NCBI RefSeq assembly: GCF_008831285.2
Contig: NC_045144.1
Location: forward strand, 806,001-870,000
Source: Nymphaea colorata
Lineage: Eukaryota; Streptophyta; Magnoliopsida; Nymphaeales; Nymphaeaceae
Reading direction: 5' to 3'
Length of the DNA: 64,000 nt
How positions within the stretch are numbered: position 1 is the stretch's first letter; each line of letters starts with the position of its first letter. Both the position numbers and the translations under genes were made by a program. The notes below the pieces were generated by a model that did not search any database, was not told the origin of the DNA, and saw nothing but the letters and a program-made list of their open reading frames with translations. Shown piece by piece: positions 23,613-33,230 of the stretch.

Positions 23613-25236
23613 TTATGACGTCGCCGAGAAATTGCCGTCCTCACTCAAGGCCTTCCCGTCTTCCAAGAACATTTGTAGATCTTGAATGCTCGACTCTCCC
23701 TTACTCTTGGCTTCTTCAATGTCCTCTGGGCTGAGGAAGGTAGGTTGGTTCGCAGAGGAAAGCAACCTCGCCCACATACGGTCAGTTATACAGACTTGAT
23801 TCTGCTTCTCAGTCACACGCTGCAAGATCAGGACAATAAAAGCCAGAAATGAGATTCGAATAAATTTCAAACCGAAAAGGAAATTTGACACATTAGACAA
23901 ACATGGTGTTTTTCAGTCACGGAGGAACTTACGTAGATAGGTATATAAGCATGCCTGCCGTTAACAGGACCGACAGTGAAGCCCAAGTATCCAGCCATGG
24001 CGCCATGGACAGCACTATGAACGAGAAGCGTGCAATAGACGTTGTCTGAAGCATTGCTAGGAATGGCACGAATCATGTATGTGGGATCTGCAGACAAATT
24101 CCATCGTTCAAATTTAGTCTTCTAGATCAATCTTTTGTTTGCATCCAAAGTTGCTTTACTCACATACCTATGTATGTGAGGTTCATTACAATCTTTTCCT
24201 TGGCAAAGTGGTCCTGCAATTCAAAGGAAGACGAGTTTTTTATGGACCTCAAAGACTATTCAACATTGTCACTTACAAGCACTCTGCGTAGGCCTTATCC
24301 TCCAGTTGTAATACCTTGATCTTGTGAGAAAGCCACAGCCCAACGTCAAGAAGGACCTTGTTTCCCGAAGCATCCTTGTGTTCCATGTCGCGCAAGTGCT
24401 CCTCAATAAGATTCTGCCCACCACCTTCTGCTATAACAATAACCATATGACCATTCTCTCTGAGTCTGTGCTCTATGAATTCGAAGAGTCCTCCCCCCGG
24501 CCCTTCCAAATAGAATCGCAAGAGGAGTTTGTCAACAACCAGGCAACATTCGACAGGTGCATAAGACACAAGACTTATTAGGTTAAGAAATTTAAAGCAT
24601 ACCACATCTCTGCCAGCCAACGTAGAGTACATAGCAATAAATCCTGCAGCATCAAATGTATGACGGAATTAATAATCAGATATTGAAATTCATTTCATGA
24701 ATTGAACCCACTTCAAAAGAGGGGTTGCATTCTTACGGAGAGAATTCAGACATCTCAAAGAAGGCTCCAACTTCCTATTCGACAGCTACAAAACAATTTG
24801 ATCTTAGAAAAACTGCACCAAAAGGCCCGGTGGAGTTGCGGCAGTGAGGTGAATTATGAACCTCTTAGAGTTCAAGTTGTATGAACTACACCGCACTTCA
24901 ATTCAAAGAAAACCTTAACATGAATAAACCAACAGCATACCAGCCCATCAGCTTGACAAGGCCCACACCATTTTCACCACTTTCAGCTTCAGACATGCGC
25001 TGCGCTAATAGCCCTTTGAGCCTCTTCAACTGCAGTATCAGAAACCAAATGATTTGTCGACAACCTGAAACAAAGGACACACAAGAGCCATGTAGCATAA
25101 GGATCTACTTGGCTGATATCTCCAATGGAATAAAGAGTGCTTCAATGCCAAGTTGCAAGCATATTACCGCAATCTCATTATCAATAGTCTTTGGAATTCC
25201 GACAACTGAAACTTTAAGACCATGCCTTTCAATCTC
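23613..25236 (-). pseudogene. PFK: ATP-dependent 6-phosphofructokinase (plant PFK) relic, C-terminal exons
   Basis: Seven exon-like blocks with splice sites match plant ATP-PFK (fructose 6-phosphate to fructose 1,6-bisphosphate, glycolysis). The blocks are 25,236-25,168 (ERHGLKVSVVGIPKTIDN), 25,064-24,941 (VDKSFGF, then DTAVEEAQRAIS, then ENGVGLVKLMG), 24,643-24,603 ([14 protein letters not shown]), about 24,556-24,315 ([28 protein letters not shown]), 24,213-24,168 (DHFAKEKIVMNLTYI), 24,087-23,933 ([19 protein letters not shown]) and 23,821-23,613 ([18 protein letters not shown] to the TAA stop). The N-terminal half with the nucleotide-binding glycine motifs was not found. Block 2 needs two frame corrections (a +1 T after FGF and +2 near AHV). 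Block 4 lacks a clear acceptor and has an extra Gly. It resembles the cytosolic PFK3/6 type. It is a pseudogene unless the frameshifts are assembly errors. Confidence 0.85.
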
Positions 25237-26440
25237 CTGCAGGGAAGAAAGTCCAGAAGTTTAATATTCATGTTACCATAATGCGGTGCAATAAACTACG
25301 GTGACTCCATGACCAAGCAACATGAAAAGATAAGTGCAGCGACAAGAGGTTTTATTCCAAACGATGAATTTAGGTTAGAAAGGAAAATACCTGCAGGTAT
25401 CATGACAACTTGCCCTATCTTATTGTAAATTAGTAGTTATAGTTTATACATGGCATGAGGTTTCATAGTATATTTTATCTTTTCATATGCCAACAACTGA
25501 AATACTGCACCTTTTCTTGGACTACCATTAGGTGGAAAAATATGCATTCATATAGCACAATCACCAAGACATCTATTGCACTCTTCAAAAACAAGAACGA
25601 ATAGGTGGCAGCAAATTTCTGAAAAATTTTCTCCACATGCAAATGGGAAGATTAGTTGGTGACATGAAACGAACGTCTCGCATTTGCAAGAGATACTAAT
25701 CAAACGTTCAACATAGGCAGGAAGAAGCGAAATGATATACACAAACTAGATTAAAATATTCAACATAAATACACCATGCAACGTAGATAGCTTCTTGTTA
25801 TCTACATGAGAAAGGAACTTATGAACAAGACCTCATCTATTCAATGTTTAACCAAGCTAACAGGCCTTCAGTAAACAAGCCAGATTATAAAGTTCCAGGA
25901 GCATGCAAAGACTTTCTTCATCCAAACAGCATACAAGAACAAAAAAAAACCCAAACCACAAATGCAACCTAAATCAAGATATTTTGCTCTTTTCTTCATC
26001 TTAAGAAAGAAAAAAGCTCACAATTGTGAGACATCAAAAAAATTATCTTGATCACAAGGATGCAGCAATCCATTTGGGGTTTGGCAATTGTAATAGAGAT
26101 AAAAATATCAGTTCCATATAAAGAGATACAAAGCTAGAAACAGAATCACATCAGTTTGACACAAGCTCCAACCACTTGGACATCTGTAATTGGGTCAACA
26201 CTAAATAATCACAGGTCATTCTTTTATATTAGATCATCTAACCACTTGGACCTGGGAGATTGTCCATTCAGCTATAAAATAGGGTACAAGTCATATTCAG
26301 CTATAAAATAGCCTACAAGTCATGGAAATATGTTGCATGTCATAGGCCAACTAATTTTTTCATTCTCTACTCTCTATTCAACCTTGAAAATTTCAGCAAT
26401 CAAAAGTTCTCTTTGGCCAATTCTTCAGGGAAAGAAAAAA
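25237..26440. other. Region between PFK and phosphate-carrier relics
   Basis: The PFK N-terminal exons belong here by position, but none is recognisable. AT-rich, no repeats of note apart from two short direct repeats (ATTCAGCTATAAAATAG, near 26,267 and 26,296). Confidence 0.5.
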
Positions 26441-26999
26441 TGAGTTTATTTACATGGAAGATTCCGTGCCCAAAGTGGAGCAAGACCCCTGTAGAAGCTG
26501 CAGTTACAAAGGCATTTAGCAATTAGAATCAAAGAGATGAACTCAAAGTCTGAAACCATCTTTAGATATACACAAATAACTTCGAGCAATGAACAAAGAA
26601 GCTCCTCCTTACCCTGGCAGGCCTTCAGCTGCATACAATTTTGGAAAGCCATCAACCAATCCTTTAGCATAGTTAGGTTGAGTTTGCACACGAATTTTGA
26701 CTTCCTCAAAAGGACAGAGGGCAACATCTGCAATCACTGCTCAACATCTGCAATCACTTGAGCAGATGCACTGCTCAAAAAATAAATCCAAGTTCTCTGC
26801 CTCCCAGCGACATTTAGCCCAAACGCATCAGCATACGTCTTCTTGAAGTATTCATAAAGGCCAAACTTACAACCTCCTTGTGCAAGGCACCATATCCATA
26901 TAACTTCCCAGCCCAACCTCTCCAAAGTCCTACAACCCCTTGCTCCTTCCATAATACACTAAAATCAGAAAAAATGCTATTGTATTTTGCTGGTTTCAC
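26440..26999 (-). pseudogene. Mitochondrial phosphate carrier (MPT/PHT3-type) relic
   Basis: One long exon block (26,999-26,613) and the start of another (from 26,488). The first reads KPAKYNSIFSDFSVLWKEQG, GLWRGWAGKLYGYGA, KFGLYEYFKKTYADAFG, IYFLSSASAQVIADV. After a frame change it continues toward the FEEVKIRVQTQP-like repeat and GLVDGFPKLYAAEGLP. The next block reads RGLAPLWARN. This is the second and third repeat of the mitochondrial phosphate carrier, an inner-membrane phosphate/proton importer. The N-terminal repeat and the last helix are missing. A 20-bp tandem duplication around 26,724-26,760 shifts the frame after QVIADV, and base changes also disturb the GACKFG region. The retained intron argues against a processed pseudogene. 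Confidence 0.8.
26720..26762 (-). repeat. 20-bp tandem duplication in the phosphate-carrier exon
   Basis: CAACATCTGCAATCACT occurs twice in a row about 20 bp apart (starting near 26,725 and 26,745). On the coding strand GTGATTGCAGATGTTG is repeated. Twenty is not a multiple of three, so the reading frame breaks exactly there. Confidence 0.88.
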
Positions 27000-28102
27000 C
27001 TACAAAGAAAAATATCACAAAATGAAACACGTTTCAAGCAAAATTCTCTTTCTTTGCTTTATGATTATTTTATGAGTTCACATATATATATATTTTTTTA
27101 AGCTGAACTGTTCTTCTGGGGGCGTTTGATGGCTGGAAATATGGAAACGGAAAAAAAATTCCAGAAATAAATTTCTGGAATTGAGGAATAAGAAATAAAA
27201 TTCCGTATTTTCAAAACCAGCTTGTGTTTGTTAAGTTGGAAATATTTTTCTGGAAAGAAATTTCTTCGTTTGATGGAAATGGTGGAAATGATGAGGAAAC
27301 ACAGGGAAAAGGGTAGTTAAGGCTCAAGATAAGCATTTACACATCGCATCAAATCTCTCTCTGTAAACAAGCTCAAGACACCTCCACATTTTTTTTCTGG
27401 AAACGAGTATGGCAAAAGATTAAAACGAATATGGAAATCAAAAGCGTGCTGTTCAACATAAATAAAGCCCCAGGTTTTGTCTAATACCTCCAGTGGCATC
27501 AGCGCTGTGGCCTGTGGGGATCACTGTGTACAGAGAAGAGGGAACATAAGAAAAGGGGAAGAAGGGAAGAAACAGCAAGAAGAAGAAGAAGAAGAAGAAG
27601 AAGAGAACACCATAATTTGTACACAACATTTGCAACAGAGGAAGAAAGCAGAGAACATCATTTGTAGTGCAAAATTTGTGAAATCCAGGCATTCTCACAG
27701 CCCATCAATCCTGCACTTCCTCCACCATAAACCGATCACATCCAAATCAACAAACAAAATTCAGGCATTCTCAAAGAAAGTAGATAAAAAAAACTATGTT
27801 GATCATAGAACACAAATAGCCGACCACCGAATCCAGAAAATCAAAAAATCCCCAATTTTCATGACAAACAGCCCGTTCGCAAAGAGAAACCCTAGAAATA
27901 TCTACCGGATCGACCTCACCACCGAATAAATTTTTAGAGAAAAAAAAAACAAAAAAACGTTTTCTCAACCGTCCTCCTCGGCAGAGAAAGAGGAAAACGA
28001 TCGACTGTCGACCGATCCATGCCAATTCACGCAAAGAAGAGAACTACAGGAGAAGGAGACAGAGGCGAAACATGAACGAAATACCTTGCTTGGATGCCCT
28101 AG
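27000..28102. other. Spacer between phosphate-carrier and patatin relics
   Basis: At 27,118-27,300 GGCGTTTGATGGCTGGAAAT is followed by repeated GGAAA/TTTCC words, which resembles one end of a foldback MITE. A GAA microsatellite lies at 27,577-27,605. The open frames here are driven by the GAA tract and low complexity. AAACCCTAGAAA at 27,889 resembles a plant 5' UTR word, but no gene was identified. Confidence 0.45.
27577..27605. repeat. (GAA)n microsatellite
   Basis: About nine to ten AGA/GAA units in a row. They create the poly-Glu run in a spurious plus-strand frame. Confidence 0.92.
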
Positions 28103-28204
28103 CCTCCGAAAAAGGGAGGTGATTTTCTCTACTTGCTCTACATCATCTTCTTCGCCTCCACATTAGTCATTGCTTTCCTCCTAACAAAGTGGCTGTCTGA
28201 TTAG
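28103..28204 (+). other. Possible 33-residue membrane-anchor exon fragment
   Basis: Following an AG dinucleotide (CCCTAG at 28,097-28,102), a 33-codon frame to TAG reads PPKKGGDFLYLLYIIFFAS, then TLVIAFLLTKWLSD. That is one hydrophobic helix after a basic patch, like a C-terminal anchor exon. The opposite strand is also open here (a DDVEQVEKITSLFRRLG frame ending at a GT), so strand and reality are uncertain. No family was recognised. Confidence 0.2.
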
Positions 28205-28409
28205 CCCCTTTATTCTTCTTATTTGTTTCCCATTTTTGGACCCTCCCTGAACCTGGTCTACCATCCATCCCTTCAGCATAGATGTCCTCCGGTGAGAAGC
28301 GTGTCCTGGCCATGACCGACCCACAGAGGGCGAGAGGCTTTCGTGTGCAGGCAGGAGGGAGGCGACCAAGGAAGGCAGCAGCGGCAGGAGGGAGCGATGA
28401 GCGTGCCCT

Positions 28410-28621
28410 AACGGGCAAAAAAAAATTTCCAGAAAGTTTCCACCTCTCGCGGTGGAAACATTTTTTTGGAAAAAAATTTCAAAATTTCAAAATATTTCCG
28501 GTTTATCAAACGCGGAATTTTTTTTTGTTACTGTTAAAACCGAAATCGAAAATTTTTTTCTCGAAAAATGTTTCCACGCGAGAGGTGAAAACATGTTTTT
28601 GGAAATTTTTTTTTGCCCGTT
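28410..28621. mobile_element. Foldback / MITE-like element, 212 bp
   Basis: Long imperfect inverted repeat. The left end AACGGGCAAAA followed by TTTCCA, and CCACCTCTCGCG slightly inside, recur as reverse complements at the right end (CGCGAGAGGTG, then TGGAAA, then TTTTGCCCGTT). It is non-coding. Inner palindromes (GTTTCCACC/GGTGGAAAC) add hairpins. No convincing target-site duplication was seen, so the family is not assigned. It lies about 80 bp downstream of the patatin exon 2 remnant. Confidence 0.7.
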
Positions 28622-28689
28622 TTGGGAATACTTTGTGCAAAGCCATATTGCAATTTTGCATTTCAATCGCAACTTTGAAAAGCATTAGT

Positions 28690-29542
28690 GCCAAAGGTGG
28701 ATTGCAGAGCGTCCTCCATGGTGTTTTCGGATACAATAACTGCACACACTATAGCCCCGAAAGATGAACCAGCTAACTGAGTGTTCTCCTGCAGCCATAA
28801 CCCTAGTTGAGACAAGATCGGATTATGGAGGGGGAAGAAAAAAAAAGAAAGAAAGAAGTTCATTATTTAATCGAAGCAAGCACTTCCGAGAACTTATGCA
28901 GAATTTGTTCTCAACAAATCTTCCGACCACGAAATCCATCAGCACTCAATTTGTCGAAGACCCGAAAGAAATTCAGACCTACGAAGATAAAACTAGGCGG
29001 AATTCCCATTTACAATGGGTGCTTTTCCTTGAAAACGGCTAAAATTTTGACGTTCTCACCAAAGTATCAAATTGCTAGGCAATCAGAAAAGCACACGGTT
29101 GGGTCTAAGCATGAGTCAGAACACAGAGAATCACGGCATCAAGATCACAGATATAATCCAATTGCAGTTGCACACGACAAAAGCAACACAGATCGATAAA
29201 CTCTTTCCCTCTTCATTACCCGAATGTACCCCTTCTCCAGGACAATCTGCACGACACCGAGATGGTAAGGAAACAAAAGCCCCGCAGGGAGAAGCTGAAG
29301 CCAGGGCTCGTAATCTTCGACCGCTCCCTCTCCGCTTCGACGTCCTTCTCCCTCTGCTCCCAGAAGACGGCGGACTCCGCCTCACCGACGATCATGGCAG
29401 CCACACCAACTCGATCGCCCTCCTCGGAACTCACCAGGACGGAACCTCCGCCCGAACGCCGCGTCCTCAGGAGCGAGGACGTGAGGCCCATGAAGAAATC
29501 GCCAGTAGCGACGACGAACGACCGACTGGGCAACCTAGTCAC
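28690..29542 (-). pseudogene. Patatin-like (PNPLA) phospholipase gene relic, 5' exons
   Basis: Exon 1 (29,542-29,220) reads VATGDFFMGL, then VFWEQREKDVEAERERSK, ITSPGFSFS. In the next frame it reads LLFPYHLGVVQIVLEKGYIR and ends at a GT donor. Exon 2 starts at 28,788 after TGCAG and reads ENTQLAGSSFGAIVCAV, then NTMEDALQST. The order matches plant patatin-like proteins in which FPYHLGV precedes the lipase motif GxSxG (here GSSFG, with the nucleophile Ser present). Patatins hydrolyse acyl lipids. Damage: a 1-bp loss between SFS and LLFPYH, no in-frame upstream ATG, and loss of homology after MEDALQ. The catalytic Asp half is absent. The recognisable start is cut close to the hAT MITE at 29,587. 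Confidence 0.75.
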
Positions 29543-29586
29543 GTGCCTTCTCCTGCACCGTGGCGAATAATCTGAGGGCTTCTTGG

Positions 29587-29851
29587 TAAGGGTATTTAAC
29601 GGGTCGGGCCGGGCCGGGCCCGGATTAAAATAATATTATTTTTAATTTTAAAATTAAAATATATTAATGATAAATATATAATATTAAAATTAAAAAATTA
29701 AAAAAATATTTTAATTTTTAACGGGCCGGGCCGGGTCAGCCCCAGCCCGACATATCAGGCCCGGACCCGGCCCCCGTTAACAGTTTTTCCCGGGCCCGGT
29801 TCCGAGGCGGGCCGGGTACCCGGCGGTGGCCCAGCCCGGTGCCCACCCTTA
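29587..29851. mobile_element. hAT-type MITE, 265 bp, with 8-bp target duplication
   Basis: The ends are TAAGGGT and ACCCTTA, resembling Ac/hAT termini (TAGGGRTG). They are flanked on both sides by CTTCTTGG (29,579-29,586 and 29,852-29,859), an 8-bp target-site duplication as expected for hAT. Both arms are very GC-rich (runs of CGGGCC), while the ~110-bp core is nearly pure A/T. It is non-coding, so it would depend on an autonomous hAT elsewhere. Confidence 0.85.
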
Positions 29852-30327
29852 CTTCTTGGTAGTCGGCAGAAGGAGGGAGTGTCGGCGAAAGGCGCCTTGG
29901 AAGCTTCGAGTTGAAGAAATCTCGTCGCTTGGTCACATTCTCCTTCTGTTTTGTGTTCTCTATTTTATCATTGTGGAGGAACGGCGTGTGTAATTTGTAT
30001 TGTAGAGATCCAGGGGAAAACTTGAACGAGGATGAAATGGCTCCAGTTATATGGACCCGGAACGAAGTTTACGTCCATAAAATTGGTGTTAATTTCATAA
30101 ATGGGTCATACATTTTCGAAAATGTTGTGAGCGCTTACTTTTTTTTCTAAAATCAAGGTAACTTTTATACATCATGAAGATATTGGGATGGACAGCTATG
30201 TCTCGCTCTCTTCCAGTGGTGTAGGCACATTATTGCCCATACCAGCCTCTTAAAAGTTTTTTATTTTTAAATAGAAATATTAAATATATATTCTTAGATA
30301 TATATAAGTGATCTACAAGATTTAAGT

Positions 30328-30356
<29 letters not shown>
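30328..30356. repeat. (TA)n microsatellite
   Basis: Uninterrupted TA tract of about 14 units. Confidence 0.9.
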
Positions 30357-30360
<4 letters not shown>

Positions 30361-30505
30361 GTATATACAGTATATTTGTGAACGCCGATCGATTTGTCGG
30401 AGGAAGAAAACGGAAGAAAAAGAAAGAAGAAAAATGAAAGGAGGTAAGAAAGTCCGATGGAGGGAGAGAAAAAGTGTTCGCTCTGTGTTAAGCGTCTCCA
30501 TAAGC

Positions 30506-30650
30506 TGATTATTAAACCATTTCTCGCAACACGTTGTGACAGAGGTGCAAATGATGATTATTAGACTGTTTCACGACACGTTGTAACAAAGGTGAAAGTG
30601 AGTTGTTATACCACTTCGCACAACACATTGTGACATAGGTGAAAATGATG
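30506..30650. repeat. Degenerate ~49-bp tandem repeat, three copies
   Basis: Three successive units carry the shared words CACGTTGTGACAGAGGTG, CACGTTGTAACAAAGGTG and CACATTGTGACATAGGTG. They start near 30,506, 30,555 and 30,603. Confidence 0.7.
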
Positions 30651-31721
30651 ACATGTGAACAACACTTTCGATGATATTTTGAAGTTCAAACCATTGTTCC
30701 ATATAATTGCGGAATTTTAAAAAATAAAAAGAAAAATGTGCAAAATTTGTTTTGATACTGAAAATATATTCGTGGGGTTGTTATTGCATTTTGTTCATGT
30801 TTTCTTGTTTTCTCCTTTTTTACTTGCATGTCATCATGAATTCAAATTTAAAATTAGAAAAGGTTTTTTATCATCATTTTAATCATCGTCAAAACATTAT
30901 TTGGATCATTTTATCTTGTTTCAGTGTTTTTTTATTAATTTTTATCATTTATTTTACTTTTACCGAATTTCAATTTTTATTTTTCCAAATAAAAATAAAT
31001 TCTACGAAAGATATCATAAACAACTCCTTAGCACTTGGTGCCCACCATCACACACCAATCTGTAATTTGTAAACCAAATTCCATCGCGATCTTGAAAACC
31101 ACCATAATTCCATCGGCCCAAGCCACAATACATATTTTGCATGTAGATGAAACCTCTTTTCAATAATATGTCATAATATGCGATACAGCTAGCCGCCATA
31201 CTTTCACAGCACTAGAAACATGGTTTACATATAAACAAAAAAATATGCAAAATTATCAGTTGTCTTTTATAAACAATACATATATTTCACTATAATATCC
31301 TACAACGTATGTTCTACTGCCTCAAGGCTTACTCCCGCCTCATTGCTTTTAACAATATTGATCTAAGTTGTTCCTTGTTGCACACATTAAAATTGTCTCA
31401 CACACACACACCTGCTTATGAAGATATGCACGTGATGTCGCACTGCACCCATATAATGCATTTCTCCTTCATTGTCCGAAGATTGAACCAAATTTAATGG
31501 TGCCATGCACTTTATAGGGATTAGTGTTATTGGTGCTTTAAATATGCTATATATTCCTTCTCGACTGGATAGATGTTTCTCCATGAACTTCGATGACACG
31601 ACCAGTGCACCACGGAAAGCGAATTTGATCCCATAGCGCTTCGCCTTGTTTTCTACAGGCAAGCATTCGCAAGCAAGTGGTTGTTATAAATGTACCTTAA
31701 GCTACGGTTTTCAGTGACACA

Positions 31722-31726
31722 ATATA

Positions 31727-31756
<30 letters not shown>
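31722..31756. repeat. (TA)n(GATA)n microsatellite
   Basis: A TA run of about ten units passes directly into four GATA units. Confidence 0.9.
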
Positions 31757-31757
<1 letters not shown>

Positions 31758-32649
31758 GATTTTGAGCAGTCCAAATGCAATGATATGACTGGATTGTGAG
31801 GCTTGCTTAGACTTGGTGGAATCCCCCTACTTACATGAAACTATATATATTTTGTTCCAAAGCAAATTGTGTTCCCCCTTATAAAGGAAGAAAAAAAAAA
31901 GAGTTGTGGCTATAGTGGATAATCTCATTTTAAAACTTAGGTTTTGTACCTAGCTTCAAATTAAAATTCAATTTTTGCAAGAATACCCTTTGATTTTGAC
32001 TTCAAACAATCTCTCTCTTGAGTGTGTTCGATTTGACTTGAGCTCATTGGGGTTTTGACCTAGTGGTCTAATTTTAAATTATACTGAGTTATAGATTTTT
32101 CCATCTATAAATTCAATAATCAAACTTAACTTACAAAGATTTAAAAGCCATTGTGTTAAATTAAATTGGAAAGGACTTTTTTGTCCAAAATTTGATTGAA
32201 AATGGGATTGACTTGATCAAAACCCTCGAATCTATATTGTTCAATTGCATACTTGGCTCAGACAATTTATGAGTTCAATTACATAATTGATTTGTATAAA
32301 ACCCTAATTTAGAATTTTATTGATTGAATTGGACTGAGAATGGCAATTTTGTTCCAAAATTGAATTGACTGTATGGTTTGACCATGATCGGCATCCCATT
32401 TATGTTTTAACTTCCACAAATTTGACAAGTCTAATAGCATTTGATACTCAAAAACTTTTAATTATGTTTTAACTATGTTAAATTTTGAAATGAGCTTCAA
32501 CTGAGCCTAGTCAAGGCATTGTTGGTTCAGTCAAGGATTAATTATGTCCTGTAACTGGATTGGTCAATGGGTACAAACCTGGCCTGTTTGACTGGGTTCA
32601 TGTTTGACACAAACTAGTAGATGGGGCAGCACATCACAGTGAGCCTGGT

Positions 32650-32679
32650 TCAAACCCACTTGAAATTAAGTGGGTTTGA
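32650..32679. repeat. Perfect 12-bp inverted repeat (hairpin)
   Basis: TCAAACCCACTT, a 6-nt loop GAAATT, then AAGTGGGTTTGA. It has no U-tract and no adjacent gene, so there is no reason to call a terminator. Confidence 0.85.
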
Positions 32680-32895
32680 GACATGCTCATTATGACGTGT
32701 AAATGAGGTCAATGCATGCTGGGCTCTTTAAAGCATGTCTGCTCTTGATTAGTCAAATCTTCCCATTTTTCATGTTAGTTTTGCTTTCTTATTTTTTTAG
32801 ATTTTTCAATTATTTTAATCTCTTAGGTCAAAAGGAACCCTTTTTAATGAAAGTAGGGGCGCCCCCCACCCTGCCTTGGGTGGGCCACCCTTGCC

Positions 32896-32921
32896 CATGT
32901 AGGCCAGCTGGGGCCTACATG
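32896..32921. repeat. Perfect 10-bp inverted repeat (hairpin)
   Basis: CATGTAGGCC, loop AGCTGG, then GGCCTACATG, in a short GC-rich island (32,860-32,925) within AT-rich DNA. Confidence 0.85.
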
Positions 32922-33230
32922 TGAGTTCCACCTGCCAGATCATAAATTTGAATTTCAATTTCAAATGACAATTGTCATTGGTTTTGAGTTAGAACCTTCA
33001 TTTTCATAGTTTATGCACCTTAAGGTCTAAGGCTCACTGGTCATGATTTTTCAATAGAATGATGCACATTTGCAAAGCCGTTTGCAACTTCAGTCAATTG
33101 TATATAGGTGAAAGGAGAATTCGGTTTTGGGTGGATATGAACACCCCCCCCCCCTCCCCCCATTTCTCTCACCTAAAGAAAGATCCATGTTTGATTACTC
33201 TGCCCAATTATCATTGAAGGATGTTTATTG

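Larger units (their letters stand above)
29860..33225. other. Anonymous AT-rich intergenic DNA
   Basis: No gene was recognised. Contents are a TA run (30,328-30,356), a three-copy ~49-bp degenerate tandem repeat (30,506-30,650), a TA/GATA run (31,722-31,756), two hairpins near 32.65 and 32.9 kb, and a C-run at about 33,146-33,165. Open frames such as 30,752-31,072 consist of F/L/I-rich AT translation. Confidence 0.5.

Noticed and set aside
27477-27929. 150-codon plus-strand frame with poly-Glu
   Set aside because: The Glu run is the GAA microsatellite. The rest is low-complexity and without homology.
22879-30000. Helitron termini (TC start, hairpin plus CTRR end) around the gene-fragment cluster
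   Set aside because: I looked for them and found no convincing pair. GAGCTCGCGGGAGCTAG near 23,551 is only weakly similar, so the capture mechanism stays unassigned.
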